Positions 13,669 to 24,598 of a DNA stretch of 64,000 bases are shown piece after piece. Location of the stretch: the NCBI RefSeq assembly GCF_024713945.1, contig NC_134685.1:1488001-1552000 (forward strand), in the 5' to 3' direction. The first letter of the stretch is position 1; every line of letters starts with the position of its first letter. The position numbers were made by a program, and so were the translations under genes. The DNA comes from Dermatophagoides farinae. Its lineage: Eukaryota; Arthropoda; Arachnida; Sarcoptiformes; Pyroglyphidae. The notes under the pieces were generated by a model, which ran no database searches, was not told the origin of the DNA, and was given only the letters and a program-made list of their open reading frames with translations.

Positions 13669-13674
13669 AATAAA
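13669..13674 (+). promoter_or_regulatory. Polyadenylation signal of the ALDH gene
   Basis: AATAAA lies 60 bp after the stop, in the 132-bp gap shared with the convergent COX11 gene. Confidence 0.55.
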
Positions 13675-13741
13675 ATTGATTTTATATTTTATTTTATAAC
13701 ACAATTATTAATATATATCACGACATGTTAATGGTAGCAAT

Positions 13742-14693
13742 TCAATTCTGTTTGGCTGTTGGATAATGGGCACGAAAACCAGGTGGTTTTGGTAGTTTGA
13801 AACCTTCTTTTGTTTCGAAAAAATTATATGATAAAATAATTTCATCCACATCGAATAGATATGGATCACGGCTAAATTCTGGATCAATGAAGAAAAATAC
13901 AGGCAAATCTACTTCTTCATTGGCATTCAATTGTTGTTCTTCGAAACAGAAACATTGAATTTTATTAAAATATTGGCCAGCTTCAAATGGTAGTACGGTG
14001 TATGTGGCAATACCATTAACAGGACGATCCAGTTCATTACGTGCTGTATAGAATGCTAATATGGTTTCACCTGGCGAACAAACAACCGATGATTGACTAG
14101 GACGAAAATTCCATGCTAAACGTGATGATTTTTCTGCTTCAAATATAACACGAATCTTTCGATTTGGTTCCTTTTTCATGTTGGCAACTTTTTTATTCAT
14201 TTCATCCACTTTGGCTACCGCTTGTAATCCTGTACCAGTTTTTTGACAATATATTCGATATAATGGTACGGCTGCATAGCTTAAACCTATTTGATTGATT
14301 GATTGATTCAAAAAGATGTAATTGTGAAACATTCAAATGTTTTTTTTTGTTTTAAATCATACCGAGAACAATGACGACCAATGCTGTAATCGACATGGCT
14401 ATACTTCGATTTTTTTCCTTATCAATTGATCGATATGATCGCCACATGATTGTTGTATGATGAATTTGATTTTGTGGCCATAGAAATCGATTTTTTAACC
14501 GTACTGATAATGATGTTGGCCAGAATCGGTAACCAATTATCCTTGAATTGTGGTTAACAAACGTGGTTAACGTACATTTTGGATACAACATGAATGGTTT
14601 GCGATAGAATCGTAAACAATTTCCAAAACCATTTTTAACAACCGTATGATGTTGATGAAAAACAAAAAAAACGTAACGATAATTTAAATTCAT
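13742..14693 (-). CDS. COX11: Cytochrome c oxidase assembly protein COX11
   Basis: A mitochondrial inner-membrane copper chaperone that delivers Cu to the CuB site of COX1. Exon 1 is 14693-14363 and exon 2 is 14286-13742 (donor G|GTATGA, acceptor CAAATAG, phase 1), giving 291 residues. The basic N terminus fits a mitochondrial presequence. One membrane segment (AMSITALVVIVLGLSYAAVP) spans the splice junction. The intermembrane-space domain then shows PLYRIYCQKTGTG, the copper-binding CFCFEEQ, LPVFFFIDPEF and ILSYNFF, all diagnostic of COX11. It is tail-to-tail with ALDH. An AGATGGCG motif in gene orientation lies about 103 bp upstream of the ATG (14796-14803). Confidence 0.95.
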
Positions 14694-15037
14694 CGATGAT
14701 TAAAGATTTTAAATTTTTTTTTTGTTTGTTTGTTTTTGTTGTTCGGATTCTATTAAAATGACCTGAATCACACATGTCTTTGTATGGATAAGTTACGCCA
14801 TCTACATATCAAATGATGAAACAGCATAAGATGGAAATATTGAATATTGAATCTGAAATTCGTAACGATATTCTTCGATTTCTTTTACAGAATAAAATTT
14901 ATTCGAAATTTAAGAATTTGATTCAAAAAAAAAAAAAAAACAAAAAATTATTTTACAATTTTTTTCGTTTTATTTACAAACAAGATATTGTGTTACGTGT
15001 GTGTGTGTGTGTATGTGTGTATTTTTCGTTATTATTA
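14694..15037. other. Gap between COX11 and the membrane-protein gene
   Basis: It holds the COX11 upstream region with the AGATGGCG motif. It also holds a short plus-strand open frame from ATG 14813 whose first ~37 codons have ordinary charged/hydrophobic composition (IESEIRNDILRFLL). The frame then runs into an A-run and a GT-repeat. I cannot assign it to a gene. Confidence 0.4.
14796..14803 (-). promoter_or_regulatory. AGATGGCG (YY1/Pho-like) motif upstream of COX11
   Basis: CGCCATCT on the plus strand, so AGATGGCG in COX11 orientation, about 103 bp before its ATG. The same octamer recurs upstream of ALG1 and CMC4. The YY1/Pho link is by motif only. Confidence 0.35.
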
Positions 15038-15694
15038 TCATAATGTCAACAATTTTGTTACCGAATTCCAACCATTTGGATTATCATTTTGGTCATTATT
15101 GTTAAAATTTTCAATACTTTCACTGCTTAATGTTGAAGTACTGGTTTCATAATCATAATCGGATTTATATCCATAAAATGGTGATAATGATGATGATGAT
15201 GATGGTGGTGGTGTTGTAATATGATGATTGAATCGACGTGATCGTCGTAATAACCAATATAAAATGATTGTTGTCAATATAAATGTTATTAGTAAAAATA
15301 TTTGTCCAAAAGTAATGAACATGACGAATAGCCATAGATAATCACATTGTGGTGAATTTTCTGGATATTTCGAACAATCCATACGTGAAAAATCGACATA
15401 ATTTTTCAATGTTTGACCAGAAAGTATATTATGAATATTTTCAGGCGTTTCACATTTTTTCGTTGCAATATGGCCCAATATTTGTTTTACTTTCCAGAAT
15501 AGACAACACATTGGCCGATTATAAATGTCAAGATATTCTTCAATTATATGTAATGAACATTGCATACCATCATAAAGATCAAATGCACCGGTAAATGTAT
15601 CGAATATACCTTGTTGTGATGGACGAATCAATGTGGTCACGATGATGATGATGATGATGACCAATGAACAAACAAACATTGATGATGTAAACAT
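15038..15694 (-). CDS. Unrecognised single-pass membrane protein, 218 aa
   Basis: I do not recognise the family. The start ATG at 15694 is followed by a strong hydrophobic signal segment (SLVIIIIIIVTTLI), then an ectodomain of about 105 residues with several cysteines (MQC, MCC, KKC, MDC, PQC) and otherwise normal composition. One long membrane segment of about 28 residues follows (LFVMFITFGQIFLLITF...), ending at the basic stop-transfer LLRRSRRF. The cytoplasmic tail is Ser/Pro/Asn-rich. Topology is therefore type I: extracellular Cys-rich domain, one TM, short tail. It is intronless in this reading. The Ile run comes from a CAT/ATG microsatellite in the signal peptide. Single-exon coding with a non-repetitive ectodomain supports a real gene. 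Confidence 0.65.
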   Translation of the reverse strand: MFTSSMFVCSLVIIIIIIVTTLIRPSQQGIFDTFTGAFDLYDGMQCSLHIIEEYLDIYNRPMCCLFWKVKQILGHIATKKCETPENIHNILSGQTLKNYVDFSRMDCSKYPENSPQCDYLWLFVMFITFGQIFLLITFILTTIILYWLLRRSRRFNHHITTPPPSSSSSLSPFYGYKSDYDYETSTSTLSSESIENFNNNDQNDNPNGWNSVTKLLTL

Positions 15695-18418
15695 TTTTAT
15701 TGTTATCTTGTTTTTTGTTTTTTTAGTTAAAATTTTCGATAATTTTCAATAGAAAAAAAAAATTGAATGACCATTTTTTGCAAAACAATCAACAATATTT
15801 ATATTGTGTTAACCAATATCTCGATCTATACTTGTGATATTCTGACAATGGAATCATCAATTGGTCATCAAAAAAAAAAAAAAAAAAAAACAACTGACCA
15901 TTCAATGACATTAGTGTCGTCATTATTTTTTTGTTTGTATATACATTGATGACAGACAACACAACACACACGCACACAGGTACCATCAGATTCTTTCTCA
16001 CATGAATTTTAATACATGATGATCAATACATATCATATAACCTGTCTGCTAACCTTATCTGTATTTTTTCTGTTGTTTTTTTCTGTTGTTTTTTCTGTTG
16101 TTTTTTCCGTGCTAGTTCAATGCATCAGAAAAAAACCCTCACACACACACAAAAGAAACATGAAACATGATAAATTAAACAAAATATACAAAGATCATCG
16201 TCATAATCATTACCCATTTATCATGTTGACCATTTACATTTTATATATCGTTATTCATTCATTCATTAATCAATAAACATTGACACGTGTTTGACGTAAG
16301 CAAAAAAAAAAAAAAAATTTAACATGCCAATAAATATTGACCATCATCATCATCATCATCATCATCAGATTAGTGTGATCATCATGAATGTGAATTTTAT
16401 TTTTTTCATTTGGGATTTACGATTGGGAATCAAAAAAAAAAAATACTTGTCGTTGTCGTTGTTGTGTTTTCTTGAACATCATCATAAGGAATATATGTGC
16501 TGTTTGTTTGTTTATACATAATGGCCATAATGATTTATATTCTGTTATATGATGATAATTCTTAAATGAAGAAAAAAGATATTTGGAATAATCAAAGGTC
16601 GTACGATTACAAGTCGTTTTTTTTTAAATTCTGTTGTTTAATTAATAAGATATATAAAAAAAATTTTTATGCAAAACAAACATGTTTTTTACGTCGCCGT
16701 TGGTTTTTTTTTTTTGCTGATCACACACAAAATTGTTGTTGTTGTGTGTGTGAACAAGAATGAAAAATGGAATTCCTACAAATTCATCACAACTACGAAA
16801 TTTTACCTTTGGATTTTCCATCATCATGAAAACTAAGGTGTGAAAATGACGACAACAACAACAACAACGGCAACTGGAATTTTTGTTTATTTATTAAATT
16901 GATTAAGCAATCACACACACACACACACACACATACATCATCCATAGCCAGTAATCACTTTCGACATTTAAGAATTTTTTTTATTTATCCAATGTTCTTG
17001 CACAAAACAAGCAAGAATTATTGTTGTTTTTTTTCATGTTGAAATTCTAACTAACTAACCACTTTTGTTGTTGTTGTTTTTGATTCTTCTTTCATTTACA
17101 TATATGATGATGATGATGAAATGTAAATGAAACAAAAAAAAACGGAAATTGTTCTGTTTGCCAGATTTGCTTGTTTTCCAACCCCCTTTTCCTCCGCATT
17201 TGATTTAGTTTGATGATCACTGATGCCGGTGATTAATTTTTTTTTGCGTAGTAAAAAAAAAATTCTGTACAAATTCAACAACAACAACGACGACGACTAT
17301 GAAAACTGCAATTGCCAAATTGTTTGGGCCATAATAAAATTGAAATTATACATTTCATTTCATTTCATTTCGTTTTTCTGGTTTTGTCCTTTTGGAAACC
17401 AAGTTTATTAGCAATGAATTTTTTTTTTTATATATACGCAAAATACAAATACATATGGAGAAGAATCAACAATTTTGGTCACGATTCTTCATTTTTTTTT
17501 CTCTCTCTATTTTAGTTTTTGTAGCTAATGATGGTATGATCTTATCATCATCTAAATTAGAAAACAAAACAAAACGAAAAACCAAATAAGAAGAAAAAAA
17601 CGCTAACAACGCCAACGAGAAAATTAAAACAACCACAGTCATTCATTAGAAATTTTGGTTTTTTTTTCATTTGCAAGAAAAAAAAAATTTTTCGGCTTAT
17701 TTTTCCTTGAGAGAGAGAGAGCGAGATTTTACTTGAACAGAATTTACGGTTTTTTTTCGTCAGACTTTTTTTCTTTTTTAGTTGTTGATGGTTGATGAAA
17801 TACGGACATTTTCTCAACCAACTGATGATGATGACGATGATGGTGGTGATGATGATGGTGATGATGGTGATGATGATGCAAAAAAAAACGAATGAAAGAA
17901 ATTTAATGGAGAGTGAGAGAGAAAGAAAGGAAAAAAACAACAACAACAACTGCCCATTAACATGATAACTTTCTAAGAGTTAATTACAAATTATCTTTTG
18001 TTTTATAAACATTTGTTGTTGTTGTTGTTATTGTAGTAGAAAATAATAGAACCAGAATGAGAATAATGAGAATTAAAAAAAAAAACAAGTCCAATTATTT
18101 TTCCGGCTAGTCTGTAAAACACACACACACACACACACACACACTGCTGTTGTTATGCTAAACGAATCAGGGAATTTTTTTTTTTTTTTTTGATCGCATC
18201 AAATTGAAATAAAAAAATTCTGTTGGTGGTCGTTGTATAGCTATGTCGGTGATTCTGGTGATGATTATGGGCGGATTTTGGAATCTTTTGATTCCAATAT
18301 GTCTAGTTCGACGCATATTCCAAACAAAAAAAATATTGAATCACTATATATACACGAAAAGAATCTGTTGAATTTTCTATAGATGAACGGGAAAAAAATT
18401 TTCATTTTTTTTTGCCAC
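15695..18418. other. Long low-complexity intergenic region
   Basis: I see no gene. It holds A/T homopolymers, a triple CTGTTGTTTTTT repeat near 16070-16108, and ATC/GAT runs near 16343-16367 and 17820-17880. CA repeats lie near 16912-16932 and 18121-18142. The open frames here (Cys/Val, His or Phe repeats) are microsatellite artefacts. Confidence 0.6.
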
Positions 18419-18427
18419 TATAAAAAG
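18419..18427 (+). promoter_or_regulatory. TATA box, candidate promoter of the neuropeptide gene
   Basis: TATAAAAAG about 195 bp before a strong splice donor (18614). It would start a 5' UTR exon of the neuropeptide gene. Inference from motif order only. Confidence 0.35.
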
Positions 18428-18449
18428 AGTTTGATTTCGAATGAAAACT

Positions 18450-18613
18450 TTTTTTTAAATTTCAAATTTAAAAAATCAACCAATTTTTTCAACGTGTGTG
18501 TGTTTGTTGGTTCAAGATAATTGTTTTTTTTTTTTGTTCAATAAGCTCATCAATCATTTTCATTACCATTTGATCAGGATATCCGACTATCTATATTTCT
18601 TCTAATAATTCTG
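18450..18613 (+). other. Candidate 5' UTR exon of the neuropeptide gene
   Basis: The stretch after the TATA box ends at CTG|GTAAGT (18614), a consensus donor. A well-formed acceptor with a pyrimidine tract (CCTACTTTTTTGCAG) ends at 19823, and the coding exon follows. That would make 18614-19823 an intron in the 5' UTR. The transcription start is estimated. Confidence 0.35.
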
Positions 18614-19823
18614 GTAAGTGTGTGTGTGTGTGTGTTTTTCTAAAAAAAAGACAAATTCAATTGACGCAAAACAAGAATCATTTCGTTAATACTAATCAAT
18701 GATCAATTAGACTTGTGTGTGTGTGTATGTTGGTGTGGTATTTTACAAAGAAAAATTTGCTTAAAATAACTAAAATGATAAGACAAGAAAAAGTTGGTGG
18801 GTTTTAATTATGTTTTTTTTTTGATCGTTTTGATGATTATTATGTAATTATGATCATCATAATTTTTACCTTGAAAAATGTCGAAAAAGTTTGTTTGTTC
18901 GTTGTCCATTGTTGACATTTGATAATGAATGATGATGGTCCATATCGATGTTGTGTGCAACAAAAAAAAGAAAAAAATTGATAAAAAAAATGATCAATTT
19001 CAAACAAATAAAAATGTCATCATTTGTTCATATTAAATTGTTCTATTTTTTGACCAAAAAAATCATTCGAAATAGGTGAAAAACTTCCGGAAAACCCTTT
19101 TAATGTCAGAATGGAAAATTTTCGAGAAATTCTTAAAATTCAACAAAATTCCATTTATTTGTTTCCATGATATATGAAATGATGATGAGGTGACAATCGT
19201 CATCGTCATCATCATCATCATCGTCATCGGAATCACAATTACTAATCCAAATGAAATAAATCCATTAACACCTTTTTTTTAATTTAAATTATGAAACGTG
19301 TGCGTGTGTATGATAAAGAACTAGAGAAAACAAACAAACAAAAAAAAAGAAAAAAATGAAATTAAAAATTGAATTCAAAACACAGTGAAAAATAAAAAAC
19401 AAACGACATCGATTATGAATTATGGAACAACAACAACAACAACAAAAAAAGCAGACGTAGAAAACTTGAGAATTTTATTTTATTTTTTTGTTACTTGCAA
19501 CTTGCATTAAAATTTATCTTGAAAATTAAAAAAAAAACATTAACGGTGGCAGAATATTCTTGGTTTTGTCAACAATAAAAAAAAGTTTCCAATTATGTAA
19601 TCATGAAGCCTTTATCTCTTCGTCTTTGCCGTAGATTATTAAAACAAACACGCCAATGTGTGTGTGTCTGCGTGTGTGTGTGTTTGTGTTGGTGGTGTTT
19701 TTCCAAATTGAATTTTTCATCATTGTCTCATCCTATTTAAGGAACGAAATTCTGTATTTTCATTCATTCATTCATTCAAGAATATTTAATTAAACGGTAT
19801 ATTTTTTTCCTACTTTTTTGCAG
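18614..19823 (+). other. Probable 5' UTR intron of the neuropeptide gene
   Basis: No coding signal. It starts GTAAGTGTGTG and contains a GT-repeat, a CAT/ATC run near 19198-19222 and a CAA run. It ends at the acceptor TTTTTTGCAG at 19823. A TATTTAA box at 19734 is a rival, nearer promoter. Confidence 0.35.
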
Positions 19824-19986
19824 GTTGTTTCTTGGAATTTTTTTCATTTTTGTTTTTTTTTTTTGAATTAAAATTTAAATTTTTTTAAATAATCATCAAA
19901 TTTAATCAAACAAAAGCAGCAAACGAATTGTATTGTGTGTTTCAATAAAATTTTTCTCTCCAATCAACAACCAACAACAATCATTG

Positions 19987-20714
19987 ATGAACAAAATGGC
20001 AATGTTTATGATGATAATCATGATTAGTATATTGATAATCGGTACGGCTAGAATCGATGCACGTAATATTAAAGATGATGATTGTATGGATATCGCTATG
20101 CGTCCATTACCACGTTTCGGTAAACGTAGCTCAGATCTGAATAGAGGTATGGTATTTTTTTTCCAATTTTGCAAATTTTTTTTTTCGTTTCATTGATTAT
20201 TAACCATTAATATAATCAATCAGAAACAATCAATCGTGTACGCCGTTCATGTATTATAAATAGACGACAAAGTAAATCAATATCATCACCAACATGGCTA
20301 CAAGATTCAAAGGATTCATTATCAATGGAATCTAATCCATTACAACAACAACAACAACAGCAGCAGCAGCCACAACAACAACAACAATTATCATCATCAT
20401 CATTGTTACGACGTTTTCCAGCATGGAAACATTTACTAGATCAATTGGCAGCACAGAAAGAAAAAATGATCATCGACCATTTGTTGAATATACGATTGAA
20501 TCCAACATTAAGCATAAATCAACAACAAACACAACAGAATAATAATCCGGATACATTGGAACAACAACAATCTAGTATTGAACAACAACAACAACAACAA
20601 AAACAACAACAACAACAACAACAACAAGAATTCGAATGGGAAAATTTTCCATTTACATTTAATAATTATCCAAATTTTCGTTTGAATAGAAAAATATCAT
20701 TTCAACAACCATGA
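19987..20714 (+). CDS. RFamide-type neuropeptide precursor
   Basis: A secreted prohormone. Exon 1 is 19987-20146 and exon 2 is 20224-20714 (G|GTATGG donor, ATCAATCAG acceptor), 216 residues. ATG 19987 is followed by a clear signal peptide (MAMFMMIIMISILIIGTARIDA). The peptide region right after it ends PLPRFGKR: the Gly is an amide donor and Lys-Arg a convertase site, so the mature peptide would end ...RPLPRF-amide. One Cys precedes it (DDDCMDIAM). A second dibasic site (VRRSC) comes soon after. The rest is Gln-rich with a helical, basic island (FPAWKHLLDQLAAQKEKM) and an aromatic C terminus. It does not match FMRFamide, sNPF, sulfakinin, myosuppressin or the long NPF pattern. A luqin/RYamide-like origin is possible (LPRY/LPRF endings) but unproven. 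AATAAA at 20929. Confidence 0.75.
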
Positions 20715-20878
20715 ATAGACAGGAATCCATTAATCATCAATACATCATTATTATCATCTATTCATCTCTTAATCATCATTGTTATTATGGAATTATCAGA
20801 AGAAGAACAAAAAAATTAATCAAATCCAATCACCAATCAATATATCATCATTTTTATATCATTGTTTCATCATTTTGT

Positions 20879-21175
20879 TTTTCATTTATTGATTTGATGA
20901 TAATTTTTTTTTTTTGAAACGATAGATAAATAAATGTCAGGGAATTGTTATGGTTTTAATAAAATCATAACAATCCCACAAATCGAAGCCGAAATGATCG
21001 AGCATCAAAGGATGCGACAAACATCGTTAAACATCCAAAAAATAAAAATAATATTGTTATGAGAAAATTCTAATAAATGTGTACATTTTAGGGAATTTTT
21101 TCATTTATTGATTTGATGATAACGATAATTATTATTTTTTTTTTTTTTGAAACTGATAAATAAATAAATAAATAA
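20879..21175 (+). repeat. Local duplication of the neuropeptide 3' end
   Basis: The block CATTTATTGATTTGATGATAA ... T-run ... TTGAAAC then GATAAATAAAT occurs at about 20883-20935 and again at about 21104-21170. Small differences lie in the T-run and in the number of AAAT units. Each copy carries an AATAAA, so transcripts may end at either. Confidence 0.55.
20929..20934 (+). promoter_or_regulatory. Polyadenylation signal of the neuropeptide gene
   Basis: AATAAA about 215 bp after the stop, inside the first copy of a local duplication. Confidence 0.4.
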
Positions 21176-22055
21176 AGAAATCGGGTGCAAATTTTTCTCG
21201 TTTTCATTCAAAAAAAAAAAAAAAAAAAAAAGTTTCAAATTTCAAATTTGAAATGAGAAAGGGCGTTGTTCATATATGTGGGTAGTTGTTGTTGTTGTTG
21301 TTGTTGTTGTTTGGTTTATTTTGTTTGTTCGATTTTTTTTCTCTCGATTATTTTTAGATTATTAAACCACCACCACCACCACCATCACGATGAATACGTT
21401 AATGACTCTTCAGAATTAACTAAGAAATTTTCATGTGAATTATTAATAATAAGAGGATCCAAGTGCCAAAAAAAAAGAAAAAAAAATCGAGCCATAAACA
21501 ATCGAGAAAATCAACAAACACACACACACACTGGTCAAACACTGGTGATTCCTATGGCTAAAATTGTTGAAAAGTTTTCCAATTTTTTTTTCTCATAAGA
21601 GGCTTATTATGAAAAAAAAAATTATTCGATTATTTGCTGTTGCTGGCTGTTGTGTTGGACGTTTGAAAAATCACCGATTTTTTTATTATTACAAGAATTA
21701 TAATTATGGTAATTGAAGAATTATTTCAACATCAACATCGACGATGAGTTTTTTTTTTGCCAGATTCTTCTAGATTCTTTAGTTTGAAAAATTCACAGGT
21801 TTCATTTGAACAACAACAACAACAACAAAAACTGTACTTTATTCAAAAACTTTTATATATTCACTTTGCATTTCCATTTTATCATTATCATTATTATTAT
21901 CATCACACCCGTGACCAAATACAAAATCTTCCGATTATTATTTAAATTAATAATTTTGAATGGATCGCGATATGATGTTATAACGTTATTATTTACAGAA
22001 AGAGAAACTAGACCAATATTTTTGAAGTTTGAAATTTCGTGTGTGTGTTTTGTGC
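21176..22055. other. Low-complexity gap before CMC4
   Basis: It contains a long A-run at 21211-21230, a short palindrome (TTTCAAATTTGAAA) near 21237, and GTT, CAC/CAT and CAA repeats. No gene is seen. Confidence 0.55.
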
Positions 22056-22289
22056 TCATTTTCTCTGTTGCCGTTGTTGTTGTTGTTGTTGTTCCATTTT
22101 TTCAAAATGTTCATCCAATTCATGGAATCCTTCACAGCTTGGTGATAATTTTCTACCAAATTTTCGGCAACAATCAAGCATCTGTTCCAATTCTTTTGCA
22201 CATTTATCAGCCTGATAATTATTGATACGGGTACATTTTTCAAGTATGCATGAAAATTTCACGCAAGGATCTCGTTTTTGTCCGGACAT
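22056..22289 (-). CDS. CMC4: CX9C-motif protein CMC4
   Basis: A small twin-CX9C protein of the mitochondrial intermembrane space, imported and oxidised by the Mia40 pathway. It has 77 residues; human CMC4 has 68. It begins MSGQKRDPC, and the cysteine layout DPC....SC...KC...........KC.........CC..........SC matches CMC4/MTCP1-p8. The Asn-Tyr before the second helix (TRINNYQADKCAKEL) corresponds to the family's NSY..KC. The C terminus adds a Gln/Arg repeat from a CAA microsatellite. It has one exon. It lies downstream of UCKL1 on the same strand, with 467 bp between them. Confidence 0.9.
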   Translation of the reverse strand: MSGQKRDPCVKFSCILEKCTRINNYQADKCAKELEQMLDCCRKFGRKLSPSCEGFHELDEHFEKMEQQQQQQRQQRK

Positions 22290-22756
22290 TTTTAGAAAAA
22301 AAAAACAAAAACAAAAAAAAGTGGAGAAAAAAAAACTTTTAAAAACTCAATAGACAAGAAAAACAACACTAAAAATGAAAACGAAAAAACAAAAATTCCA
22401 GTCAAACAAAGAATATTCACACGGGTAAAAGTTTTAGATTCTTATTATTCTCATTTTTTTTCCATACATCTGTTGATTAATAAACTCGCAATAATAAATG
22501 AAAATAAAAAAAAAAATGCCATAAGATTCGATTTGTTCCATTATCAAAGGTTATTGTAATGTGATTGTCCAATGACAGATGGCGTGATGAACAAAAAAAA
22601 GAATCAAAAAATTCTGCAATATAAAAATCGATTTTCATGTATTTAATGTATAGAATGCAAAAATTGTATAAAATCCAAGAAATTTAAACATACAAAAGAA
22701 TAATATATATTGATTATGGTAGCTGCAAATATTATTTGATCATGTCGATGTATGAT
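22290..22756. other. Gap between UCKL1 and CMC4
   Basis: AT-rich. It must hold the CMC4 promoter and the UCKL1 3' end. An AGATGGCG octamer lies at 22577-22584. Confidence 0.5.
22577..22584 (+). promoter_or_regulatory. AGATGGCG motif upstream of CMC4
   Basis: The same octamer as upstream of COX11 and ALG1. Here it is 288 bp before the CMC4 ATG and in opposite orientation to the gene. Confidence 0.25.
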
Positions 22757-24598
22757 TTATTCATAGCTTTCGGTTCCATAATAACGATCACCATAATTAC
22801 CGATACCAGGACGGATATAGAATTTATCATTAACCTCTGGATCAACTTCAGTGGTTACCATTAAAACTTTTGGAAATGCATATGCAATAGTCTGTACACC
22901 GGATGATGCCATCAATAATGAACAAAGCATAATATTCTCTTCAAGTACATCATGATCAAGTAGAACACGAATGGCCATCATTGATGCTGCACCGCTTGCC
23001 ACTGTGGCATCCATCAATATTACTTTATAATCACGTATATCATCTGGTAATCGTAGATAATATAATTCTGGTTCTTGAGTCAATTGATTTGTTTGTATTA
23101 GAATTTTTCCAATACGAACAGATTTCAATACATCACATAATGCCTGTTCCATTGTTTCACCGGCACGCAATATGGATACACCACAAATTTGATCACAATT
23201 CATTGTTTTACCACAATATTTAACACCTTGTGGTGTATCCACTTCGATTGTCTACATAGATAGCGATATAACAAAAATAAAATTAATCCATCAAAATGAT
23301 ATTGATTTGGATTCGTACCTTGAATGGAAAAAATGACATTGCAAATTCAATCAATAAACGCATTAAACGTTTAGAATAGAATACAAATTCATCACGTGTT
23401 GTATCTTTATCTCTAATAATTGTATGCATTCCTTTAATCTGTGGTGTTGGTGGCAATGCTTTCAATGTTTCTGGTAATGGTTGATTTTGTTGATTTCTTA
23501 ATAATTTTGATCGTAATTTTAATCCTTTTGATTGTAATTGTGTATGTACATGTTGTACAATCAGATCGATGGCAACACGATTTTCACCACCACGTGGTAC
23601 AATTATATCAGCATGTACCATTGATGGTTGTATATAAAAATCAAACATTGGTTTCACAAATTGATTATATTGTTTCAGTACACCTTCTAAATCACGGCCA
23701 CGTTCAGTAATATCACGCTGTAGGCGACGTGCAAGACGTATATCAGAATCGGTTTCAATAAACACTTTCATTTCCATCATATCGACTAGTTCTTTTTTGG
23801 CAAAAATCATTATTCCTTCACAGATGATAACACTGGCACCATACATTGTTTTCTATAGAATGATGAAAAAATAAAAATTAAAATCATCATTTCATTCATT
23901 AATTCATTGTTGATCATTAATTACCGTAATTTTTTCACGACGATGTGTAACAAAATTATAGATCGGTACATCAACACGTTTACCATCTTTAAGTTTACGT
24001 AATGTTTCGATTAATAAATCAAAATCAAATGCATCTGGATGATCAAAATTGTATTCATTTTTTCTAGCCAATTCTTGTTGTTCATCATTCAATACTTTAT
24101 AGAATGAATCCATACTTAATAATGTAACCCATGGTACATCTAATGCTTCAATAATACGTTTAGCGACAGTAGTTTTACCGGATGCACTACCACCACAGAT
24201 TCCAATTAAGAATGATTCTTTTGATTGGCCTTGTGTATCATACCATGGTGGACGACCAGCTGTATAGATTGTACGTTTAGCTGTACGTAGAATACGATCT
24301 GCTTTAACACTTTTGAATATTGATCGATTATTTTTTGATTTATTTGTTTTTTTCATTTGTTGTTGTTGTTGTTGTTGAACGAATAAATTATCAAATTCAT
24401 TATCGGCTGTTGATGATGATGTTGATGTAAACAAAATGGGAGAAAATGACCGTCTTGGTAGAATATCGGGAACATCTTTCACTCTAGTGGCATCAGAATA
24501 TCTACATTTTTTAAATTAAATCATCAAAAATTTTAAAATCAAAATAATCAATCAATCAGTGCAAAAAATTACTTATTATATTCATTTGTAGCCGACAT
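22757..24598 (-). CDS. UCKL1: Uridine-cytidine kinase-like 1 (UCKL1)
   Basis: Pyrimidine salvage enzyme: an N-terminal uridine/cytidine kinase domain fused to a C-terminal UPRT-like domain. Four coding exons: 24598-24573, 24501-23925, 23852-23319 and 23251-22757. The junctions keep the frame and give 543 residues; human UCKL1 has 548. The P-loop [12 protein letters not shown] lies near residue 105. [24 protein letters not shown], the EGIMIF block and [15 protein letters not shown] follow. The UPRT half shows [39 protein letters not shown] and a terminal [14 protein letters not shown]. As in human UCKL1, the PRPP loop is DATVASGAA rather than the DPMLATGGS of active UPRTs, so phosphoribosyltransferase activity is doubtful. 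I chose ATG 24598 because its short exon (MSATNEYNK) splices cleanly. The N-terminal 80 residues are Ser/Gln-rich. Confidence 0.95.
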
